A stretch of DNA of 33,076 bases from Candidatus Thermoplasmatota archaeon (GTDB lineage Archaea > Thermoplasmatota > E2 > UBA202 > DSCA01), in contig JAYEJS010000079.1 in NCBI GenBank assembly GCA_034660695.1, positions 1 to 33,076 on the forward strand, written 5' to 3'. Below the pieces are notes generated by a model. The model was not told where the DNA came from. It made no database searches and saw nothing but the letters and a program-made list of their open reading frames with translations. The position numbers were made by a program, and so were the translations under genes. Positions 20,862 through 27,636 of this stretch are shown here, in pieces (the stretch's first letter is position 1; each line of letters begins with the position of its first letter).

Positions 20862-22673
20862 ATGAATGGAAAAAAATTTGTTGCAATGATATTGATAATA
20901 TTGGTAATGTCACCGCTGGTGAGCACGATAAGTAGCAAAAAAAGCTATACGAACGTTGCCATCATGCCATATAGGGCTGACATAAGTATTACGGGAGTAG
21001 GTGTTGAGATAATGGAACCTGAAGATGGTACTGTTTTCCACCGTAGGAATGTTTCGCTTCGTTGTATGGCACATGCATGTTGTGGAGACAAACTTACTTA
21101 CTGGGAATGGAAATGGATATGGGATAATGGAAGCTATAGTGACTCCAGTACAATCAACTATAAAACGGAATTTGAATTCTGGATAAACATATCCCTCTAT
21201 CCAGGGTGGAATAAAATTGATGTTACTGTAAAGGTCGCTTCAGGCACTGAAGGTCATGATAATGTAACATTATACTATGACGGTCCTGTTGCAAACACGA
21301 ATGGACCTTATGATGGAAGAGTGGGGAAGGAAATAAATTTCTATGGATCTGCGGATGGGGGATATAAGCCATATAAATGGCGCTGGGATTTTGGAGACGG
21401 AAACGAAAGCAACGAGCAGAATTCATCTCATACTTACACAAATACGGGGGTGTACAAGGTAATTTTAACTGTAACTGATAGCATGGAGTACAACGATACA
21501 AGCTATACAGTTGCCGTGATAGATAAGAGAGAGGATAATTTCACTCACACGGTTCTTGCGGAATATGGGACTCTCAGTACCTGCCCTCATTGTCCTCCCG
21601 CGTCAAGCCAGTTATATGACATTTATACTTCTGGAGACTACAATTTTTACTATGTTTCTTTAGTTTACGATAAGAATCATAGAGCAGGTAAGAGGTTGCA
21701 AGAATTAAATATAAGCGGTGTACCAGATGTATATTTTGATGGAAAATATACGCATGTTTTAGGGAAGCAATCTGATAATCAACCCTATAGAAATGCCATT
21801 GCAACTTGTGGCACACGAAATGTAACAGATATAGATTTAGATGTTAATGTTGAATGGAAGGGCAATGCTGCCTTGAGGATAAATATTACTGTCAAAAATA
21901 ATGGTCCTGAGGGATACAAAGGGCATTTACGGGCATATATTGTGGAGCCTGTATCCCGATGGAACGACCAGCAAGGGAATCCATACCATTTTGGGTTTTT
22001 AGGTTTTGCATTTGATAGAAGTCTTTCTTTGGCTAAGAATGGGGTTAAGTCCCTCGGTGGTGATACATATGAGTTCACTACAACCTGGCGTGGTTCCCTA
22101 CATGGATTCAGCGATATATCGGAAGATAACATAATGGTGATTACAGCAGTTTTTAACAAGGAGACAGGCTATGTTAATCAAATTGCTGCGGCAGCGCCAG
22201 CACAAAATGAAAATGATAAACAAGCAGTCGTTACGAGCGTCGGTGGTGGAGACGGCTATACAAACATAACCGTGGAAGAGGCATGGGAACTGTTGCACTG
22301 TCCCTGCAACGGGATACAGATTCCTATAGACGTCAGGACAATAAAAGAATTTGTAGATGAACGAATAAACGTTCCATCTGAAAGGGAAAAACCACGGTGG
22401 TTTCCGGTGCAATTGATGCAGCGTGAGGGATTATTGCTGAACCTCTTCATGTCTTTGTATAAGGGTCAGGAAATCATCCTCTACTGCAGGACCGGTCATC
22501 GGAGTTACAACGCAGTTCAAATTCTCATTGACAACAGCTTTGACGGAAAGATTTACAATATGGTCGGAGGTATAACAGCATGGAAAGAAGCAGGACTTCC
22601 AACTGTTAAAGGATTTATGGGACTGCTAACTTGGGATTTCCAAGATAAAGTGGTCGTTGGGATAAAAGGGTGA
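20862..22673 (+). CDS. Secreted PKD-thioredoxin-rhodanese fusion protein, 603 aa
   Basis: A signal peptide (about 1-25) is followed by an Ig-like region (about 45-140) and a PKD domain (about 145-220, WDFGDG and SHTYTNTGVYKVILTVTDS). Next is a thioredoxin-like domain with STCPHCPPASS (C241, C244) and I-S-G-V-P-D-V-Y-F-D-G. The beta domain has GHLRAYIVEPVSRWN and GNPYHFGFLGFAFD (about 325-440). The C-terminal rhodanese domain (about 465-583) has DVRTIKEFVDE and the active-site loop CRTGHRS (C542). The thioredoxin and beta domains are shared with the 681-residue protein at 8.1-10.1 kb. Joining a dithiol domain to a persulfide-forming rhodanese outside the membrane suggests sulfane-sulfur handling (inference). 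No C-terminal anchor is seen. Confidence 0.88.
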   Translation: MNGKKFVAMILIILVMSPLVSTISSKKSYTNVAIMPYRADISITGVGVEIMEPEDGTVFHRRNVSLRCMAHACCGDKLTYWEWKWIWDNGSYSDSSTINYKTEFEFWINISLYPGWNKIDVTVKVASGTEGHDNVTLYYDGPVANTNGPYDGRVGKEINFYGSADGGYKPYKWRWDFGDGNESNEQNSSHTYTNTGVYKVILTVTDSMEYNDTSYTVAVIDKREDNFTHTVLAEYGTLSTCPHCPPASSQLYDIYTSGDYNFYYVSLVYDKNHRAGKRLQELNISGVPDVYFDGKYTHVLGKQSDNQPYRNAIATCGTRNVTDIDLDVNVEWKGNAALRINITVKNNGPEGYKGHLRAYIVEPVSRWNDQQGNPYHFGFLGFAFDRSLSLAKNGVKSLGGDTYEFTTTWRGSLHGFSDISEDNIMVITAVFNKETGYVNQIAAAAPAQNENDKQAVVTSVGGGDGYTNITVEEAWELLHCPCNGIQIPIDVRTIKEFVDERINVPSEREKPRWFPVQLMQREGLLLNLFMSLYKGQEIILYCRTGHRSYNAVQILIDNSFDGKIYNMVGGITAWKEAGLPTVKGFMGLLTWDFQDKVVVGIKG

Positions 22674-22677
22674 TAAT

Positions 22678-22899
22678 GTGCCAGAAGGAAAAATAACGAA
22701 GGACACCACTATCACTGAAGCTTTAAAATTCCCTCATGCAGAGGAAGTGTTGTATAAATATGGAATTGGATGCATGGGATGCCCGATGATGGTGCTTGAA
22801 AAAATAGGAGATATAGCTATAATGCATAGAATAGATCTAGATAAGCTATTGGAGGAATTAAATGGGGCTATTTCGGAAGGAAAAGGGAGACTGGTATAG
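22678..22899 (+). CDS. DUF1858 protein with CxxC, 73 aa
   Basis: The start is GTG at 22678, four bases after the upstream stop, with AAGGGTG as a weak Shine-Dalgarno. The only nearby ATG (22676) is out of frame and soon stops. The product has KDTTITEALKFPHAEEVLYKYGIGCMGCP (C32, C35) and the helical IDLDKLLEELN end typical of DUF1858/ScdA-N-like proteins. Members are often found with hybrid-cluster, sulfur or nitrosative-stress genes. The protein has no signal peptide, so it is probably cytosolic, and may relay sulfur or electrons between the exported and cytosolic parts (inference). The stop is TAG. Confidence 0.85.
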   Translation: MPEGKITKDTTITEALKFPHAEEVLYKYGIGCMGCPMMVLEKIGDIAIMHRIDLDKLLEELNGAISEGKGRLV

Positions 22900-22951
22900 C
22901 GAGCGGTCTGTCCAGGAGAAACGCGTATATGCCCATAAATATTTCTGCGCT

Positions 22952-23362
22952 ATGAAAAGATTGCTGATTTTTGCCTTCATTATGATTTCGTTCATTTTAT
23001 CAGGCTGTATCTTATATTCGCATACCTCCTCGACAAAGATTGTATCAATCACGCCCGATAAAACAGTGTATCACTCAGGTGACCGCATGACACTTTATAT
23101 CACACTTAAATCATCTGACATAATAAAGAATGTAACTGTCAATGCCACCGGATTAGAAAATAGAATTGGGCAGATACTACTACATGAATCTAAGGTTACC
23201 AACCTCGTGAAAGGAATTAACAATGTAACATTTGAGTATACCTTACCCTCCTGTTCGCCATGCAATAAGTTAGACCCCGGTACATACCCCATCGATGTTA
23301 CGATATCGTATGACGGAAAAATCATAGCACAAAGTACAGAGAATATACAGCTTGAACGATAA
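22952..23362 (+). CDS. Secreted lipoprotein, 136 aa
   Basis: The start chosen is the ATG at 22952 because it begins a lipoprotein signal peptide, MKRLLIFAFIMISFILSGC (lipobox Cys19). An upstream frame to 22862 overlaps the DUF1858 gene and would bury the signal. The ectodomain is a beta-sandwich-like region (VYHSGDRMTLYITLKSSD, FEYTLPSCSPCNKLDPGTYPI). It has a CSPC pair and several N-glycosylation sequons. No known family is recognised, and it resembles CARDB/Ig-like surface modules. The CSPC pair and its place beside the thioredoxin-CcdA gene point to a redox partner (inference). Confidence 0.72.
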   Translation: MKRLLIFAFIMISFILSGCILYSHTSSTKIVSITPDKTVYHSGDRMTLYITLKSSDIIKNVTVNATGLENRIGQILLHESKVTNLVKGINNVTFEYTLPSCSPCNKLDPGTYPIDVTISYDGKIIAQSTENIQLER

Positions 23363-23405
23363 ATTTACCTTTGGTAAAATATGTAAAAACGAAATGAGAG
23401 GAAAG

Positions 23406-24536
23406 ATGAAGAGATTTGTATTTGTTTCATTGCTTGCATTTCTTATTATTGAAACAGCATCTATTATAACGCCTATATCATGTGCAAAAGAGAGCGAAGT
23501 GTGCATCGTATTTTTTTACAGCCCAACATGCCATGAATGCATGGAAGCAAAAGATAAACTGGATAATTTAAAAGCAATATATAATCTCAATATAAAGAAG
23601 TATAATGAAATCCTTGATGAAGATTTGTTGTTAGGATATTATAAGGCATTTGATGTACCCATAAAAGAAAGGGGTGCTTTTGCAGTATTTATGGGGAACA
23701 AGCATTACTGCAAGCTGTCCCAGTTTGATGGTATTGAGGAAGAAATAAAAAAGCATGTTGACACCGGGTTAAAATGCCCGGAGCCGTCTGAGGATGGAAA
23801 TGCCGAGGAGACCGTGAAGGGATTTACCATACTGACAGTCATGGCAGGAGGGGTGATGGACGGAATAAATCCATGCGCTTTTGCTACACTCATCTTTTTC
23901 ATTGCATATATGGAAAAAGTGAAATATGGAAGGAAAACTCTCTTGTCAGTAGGGATATCATTTTCACTGGCCGTATTTACGGGCTACTTACTTATAGGGC
24001 TTGGAATACTGGAATTTTATTATAGGATAGAAGAAGTTGGAATAATTTCAAAGTACATATACCTATTTGCGGGGTTATTCGCATTGATACTTGCCGCTTT
24101 TAACGTGTGGGATTATTTCAAGATAAGCAATGAAGAAAAGCCTGTACTTCAACTGCCAAAATTTTTAAAAAGAAGGAGAGGGAGAATAATAAAAGTTTTA
24201 ACACAGAAGAGGGAAATATTGATTCTATCCTTGCTTGCTTTTGCCACAGGACTTGGCATTTCTCTGCTGGAATTTGTATGTACGGGACAAATACTTTTGC
24301 CCGTAATGGCGGTAATAAAAAGTGCGTCTTCTTTAAGGATGATTGCATTTGCATACCTTCTGCTATACAACACCATGTTTATTGTGCCTCTGCTTATTGT
24401 AATGGCTCTATTCTATGAGGGATATAGCTCTGAGAAATTGGGCGAGATGCAGAAAAAAAGACAAGGGACAGTAAAACTTCTCACAGCTTTGGTACTTGGT
24501 GTCATCGGAATATACATGCTTTACATTTTGACATAA
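23406..24536 (+). CDS. Thioredoxin-CcdA/DsbD-like transmembrane thiol transporter
   Basis: From the ATG at 23406 (GAGAGG four bases upstream; another in-frame ATG lies at 23394) the product is 376 residues. A signal or anchor is followed by a thioredoxin-like domain with FFYSPTCHECMEAK (C42, C45). Then comes a membrane domain with DGINPCAFATLIFF (C157) and LLEFVCTGQILLPV (C292). These two Cys-Pro/Cys-Thr helices are the redox pair of CcdA/DsbD proteins, which carry reducing power from cytosol to outside. It probably supplies electrons to the exported thioredoxin-rhodanese protein. A 6-bp inverted repeat TTTACC-TTT-GGTAAA (23364-23378) lies in the gap before it. Confidence 0.88.
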   Translation: MKRFVFVSLLAFLIIETASIITPISCAKESEVCIVFFYSPTCHECMEAKDKLDNLKAIYNLNIKKYNEILDEDLLLGYYKAFDVPIKERGAFAVFMGNKHYCKLSQFDGIEEEIKKHVDTGLKCPEPSEDGNAEETVKGFTILTVMAGGVMDGINPCAFATLIFFIAYMEKVKYGRKTLLSVGISFSLAVFTGYLLIGLGILEFYYRIEEVGIISKYIYLFAGLFALILAAFNVWDYFKISNEEKPVLQLPKFLKRRRGRIIKVLTQKREILILSLLAFATGLGISLLEFVCTGQILLPVMAVIKSASSLRMIAFAYLLLYNTMFIVPLLIVMALFYEGYSSEKLGEMQKKRQGTVKLLTALVLGVIGIYMLYILT

Positions 24537-24835
24537 AAAAATCTACTTACAAAGAATTTTTATTCAGTCCATCTGTTTATCTAACAGGAATGCTAAATGA
24601 GGAAAAACAATGAATTGTATAAGGCTGTTAGGAGATCCATACGATGCTTCTCTCATTATTTCATTTTTCCAGTTCTCCACGAAATCAAGAGAGATGTAAA
24701 ACTCTCCTTTCCTTATATTCTTTCCAATTTCTTTATTCCGCTATCCGATCCCCCCTTAGGGGAATTACGGCAGAATAATGGCTAAACACAAATGAACAAT
24801 GCAATGATTTTTATAAAAAAATTCGTTTATATAAT
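24537..24835. other. 299-base gap without a supported gene
   Basis: The only firm element is a TATA box (TTTTATAAAA, 24809-24818) before the PUA-domain gene. GAGAG...CTCTC (24689-24706) with a pyrimidine tract after it, and CCCCTTAGGGG (24752-24762), are weak hairpins. The 62-codon frame at 24597-24785 has no recognisable features. Confidence 0.5.
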
Positions 24836-25327
24836 ATGCCCTTGAAACATCGCCACCCTGTCAGAAAAAAAATTGCAGATGATTTGATAAGGGAAATAGA
24901 AGCAAATCTCGGCTGCCGCATTTCATATGATGGAATTGCAGAGACTGCAGATATCAATGGCATAAAGCTTCTTTTGTTGGGCGGTATCGCTAGCATCATA
25001 TTCCTTAAAGATAAGCCATTTCTAACTCTCAGCGGCATAAGCAGATATAAGCCTGAGAAAAGATTTGTAACGGTTGACAGAGGAGCGGTCAAGTTTGTCA
25101 TCGGAGGGGCGAATATCATGGCACCCGGCATTATTGATGCGGATGAAAGTATAAGAAAAGGCGACATTGTATGGGTGAGAAATGAGGAAGGGACAGCACT
25201 GGCACTGGGATATGCATTGATGGACGGAATAGATATGGTTAAGGCGAATAAAGGTAAGGCTGTTGAAAGTCTCCACCATATCGGTGATGAGTTGTGGAAA
25301 TTATCCGTTGAATTGAGTAAATCATGA
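24836..25327 (+). CDS. PUA-domain RNA-binding protein (MCT-1/COG2016-like)
   Basis: The 163-residue protein starts KHRHPVRKKIADDLI, has a pre-PUA region (to about 75), and a PUA domain (about 78-155) with FVTVDRGAVKFVIGGANIMAPGI, IRKGDIVWVRNEEGTALALGYALM and GKAVESLHHIGDELW. This is the archaeal COG2016 family related to eukaryotic MCT-1 and the DENR-MCTS1 translation factors. It probably binds tRNA or rRNA, and its exact role in archaea is not settled. It is a single-gene unit with its TATA box about 23 bases upstream. Confidence 0.9.
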   Translation: MPLKHRHPVRKKIADDLIREIEANLGCRISYDGIAETADINGIKLLLLGGIASIIFLKDKPFLTLSGISRYKPEKRFVTVDRGAVKFVIGGANIMAPGIIDADESIRKGDIVWVRNEEGTALALGYALMDGIDMVKANKGKAVESLHHIGDELWKLSVELSKS

Positions 25328-25551
25328 CATTTTTTGAGGCAAATACAGGTATAGGCAGATACGGGTGGTTGAGAGTTTCTCCTCAGGGGTGAGAAAAATA
25401 TTTTGGAAACAATAAGAACAAACCATTAAAGAAATTATTTCTCGTAAATTTAAGAGAAGAATTTATATCTTAAATCTATGCAGGAATATGTTAGATTAAG
25501 AAGGAAATAAAAAAATGGTAATGGAATAAGAGAAAAATCAAAATGATAATG
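25328..25551. other. 224-base A/T-rich gap
   Basis: It lies between the PUA gene and the end of the zinc-finger/FN3 gene (opposite strand). GAGAGTTTCTC and CTCAGGGGTGAG give a small structured patch (25372-25395) that could be a 3' end for the PUA transcript. Otherwise I see nothing. Confidence 0.35.
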
Positions 25552-27498
25552 TTAATTGTATAAGTAATCCCAAGTTATTTCATATCCATAAAGAGGGATA
25601 TCAAAATATTCGGTATAGATTATGTTACCTTCTTGCCATGTTTTCTCTAGATGATATCTCTCATTTGCCAGCATGTCATCCATTTTCTGTTTCGTAAATA
25701 AGACATCAAGCTGTGGTTCAAGAAATATCAAGCCCCTGTCACTTGTATTAACGGCAACTATAGCATGATCTCCTGGGGAAGTATCTAAATAGACGTATCC
25801 TGCATGGATATTTTCTTTATCTGCATTTTTAATAACATCAACTGAAAAATTATGGCAGACATAACCGCTATTATATTCATTTTCATCTGTTTTATCCCGT
25901 TCTACAAAACTTTCGATCACGTTATAGGCTGGGGCGTTTGGAGAAGCAATAGAAGAGGCACACTCGTCAGAAAACTGCCTAAACTGTGCTTCCTTTGCGC
26001 AGTTCCAAGCCCGATAATAATAAGTTGTCCCCTTTATTACATTCCTGTCAATAAAACGCTCATCAGATCCCTCATAAACAATAACCCCATCATTCATGTT
26101 TTCTGGTGTACTTCCCTCTTTTCTGACAATGTATATTGTATCACTGCCCACTCCATTTTGCCAGTATAATTTAATTTGGTTATTATCATATGATTTAGCA
26201 TGAAAAGAAACAGGACAATATGGTTTAGTGAGTGCAGAACTTACAGAGTAAGCTTGGGAATATTGAGAAAACCCTCCTGATTTTAGGAAATGCCAAGCCT
26301 TATAGTAATATAAATGGCCTGCTCTTCGATTATTATCAGCAAAATATGTCCCAGTGCCATTATATATTACCGTGCCATCATTCATATTTTCGGGCATGCT
26401 TCCTTCTTTTCTAATAATGATGGTTTTTTCTCCACCATCTCCATTATCCCAAGACAGTTCTATTTTTGATTCACCATGCGTCTCTGCCATAAACACTTTA
26501 GGGGCCTCAGGCTTTGTAAGATTAGCAGCAAATGAAAAATCATCTGAACAACAGGTTATATTCATTTTCGTCACATAGTTCCACGCTTTATAACAGTAGA
26601 TTTTACCTGCCTCAGGCAATAGATCCGTAAAAGACTCCCCAGTTAGGTTACTGATTATATGACCATCATTCATATTTTCGGGCATGCTTCCTTCTTTTCT
26701 GACAATATATGTATATTGATCGTTCTGTCCTTTTTTCCACCTCAATTGAATTTGATTTTCATCAACTGATTGCGCAACAAAGGACTGGGGTGCTTGAGGT
26801 TTTGTGAGATTAAAAGCTTGAGCATAGTTATTGGAGCAGCTGTTTTTATCCCCTTTCTCTTTGAAATGCCAGGCCCTGTAACAGTATATTGTTCCTGGTT
26901 GTAAATTAGTATCGACTGTGTAATCATCAGTTCCATTATACACGGTTATCCCGCCAGGATCAGATATTGATTCTGGATAAGTTCCTTCTTTCCTTTTAAC
27001 CAATGTATAAACAATGTAGTTGCCCCGAGAACTATCAGCATCCCATCGTTTTTGCCATTCAAGTCTTATTGAAGAGTTGCTAGCAGTAATTGCTTTCAAA
27101 CTTATGGGAGCATCATCTGGTTCTTTAAAAAAGGGTAATTCAAAATCGGATAAATGCGGCATTACTAAAAAATAAAATGTCACTCCAAACAAAATGAGCA
27201 CCCCCGCTATGGCAATTTTTTTCCTTAGATTTTTTGGTCTAGCAATAATTTTATTAGTATGAAACTCACCGCTACTCGTGGAATGTTTTATTTCTTGACA
27301 GTGTTGCTCAGAATCGATCTTGACAGCATTTACAATACTGTACCTAAAGAAATCTTTTTTCATTTCAGATATTGATTTAAACTCATCGCAAAGGTGGATC
27401 TCAGGCATTCGACAATCTGAGCAAAAATATCTGCTGCAATAAGGACACTTAAAGGGTAATCCTTCAATAGGTTTACCACAATTGTTGCAACGAGTCAT
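25552..27498 (-). CDS. Membrane protein: zinc finger, four FN3-like repeats, transglutaminase-like C-terminus
   Basis: This is a 648-residue protein. The N-terminal AN1-like zinc finger has C4, C7, C18, C21, C26, C29, H35 and C37. A single membrane span follows (about 94-113). Then four fibronectin-III-like repeats (about 125-520) share Y-I-V-R-K-E-G-S-M-P-E-N-M-N-D-G and Y-Y-R-A-W motifs. The C-terminal domain (about 530-625) has SGYVCHNFSVDVIKNA, SPGDHAIVAVNTSDRGLIFLEP. The Cys, His and Asn/Asp spacing resembles transglutaminase-like cysteine enzymes of archaea. The finger would be cytosolic and the rest external if the span is the only one. CTTAAATTTAGG (27518-27530) is the probable TATA. 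Function is unknown; peptide or protein processing at the surface is possible. Confidence 0.8.
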   Translation of the reverse strand: MTRCNNCGKPIEGLPFKCPYCSRYFCSDCRMPEIHLCDEFKSISEMKKDFFRYSIVNAVKIDSEQHCQEIKHSTSSGEFHTNKIIARPKNLRKKIAIAGVLILFGVTFYFLVMPHLSDFELPFFKEPDDAPISLKAITASNSSIRLEWQKRWDADSSRGNYIVYTLVKRKEGTYPESISDPGGITVYNGTDDYTVDTNLQPGTIYCYRAWHFKEKGDKNSCSNNYAQAFNLTKPQAPQSFVAQSVDENQIQLRWKKGQNDQYTYIVRKEGSMPENMNDGHIISNLTGESFTDLLPEAGKIYCYKAWNYVTKMNITCCSDDFSFAANLTKPEAPKVFMAETHGESKIELSWDNGDGGEKTIIIRKEGSMPENMNDGTVIYNGTGTYFADNNRRAGHLYYYKAWHFLKSGGFSQYSQAYSVSSALTKPYCPVSFHAKSYDNNQIKLYWQNGVGSDTIYIVRKEGSTPENMNDGVIVYEGSDERFIDRNVIKGTTYYYRAWNCAKEAQFRQFSDECASSIASPNAPAYNVIESFVERDKTDENEYNSGYVCHNFSVDVIKNADKENIHAGYVYLDTSPGDHAIVAVNTSDRGLIFLEPQLDVLFTKQKMDDMLANERYHLEKTWQEGNIIYTEYFDIPLYGYEITWDYLYN

Positions 27499-27601
27499 CT
27501 ATAAATATCCAATCTCATTCCTAAATTTAAGCATTACGATTTCCCTAGCAAAAATGAAAATATTTTTTGGTCCTCCAATTAATTATCACAAAATTAGCAA
27601 C

Positions 27602-27613
27602 AAACTTATAAGG
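27602..27613 (+). promoter_or_regulatory. TATA box of valS
   Basis: TTATAA (27606-27611) is centred about 28 bases before the ATG at 27637. A GGGAG (27631-27635) next to the ATG is too close to act as a Shine-Dalgarno, so a leaderless mRNA is likely. Confidence 0.45.
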
Positions 27614-27636
27614 GAAATTTTACTTCCATAGGGAGA

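Noticed and set aside
24752-24762. CCCCTTAGGGG hairpin
   Set aside because: Only four base pairs with a three-base loop and no T-tract next to it; too weak for a terminator call.
24597-24785. 62-codon frame in the gap after the CcdA-like gene
   Set aside because: No Shine-Dalgarno, no recognisable motif; basic start could be chance. Not supported enough to call a gene.
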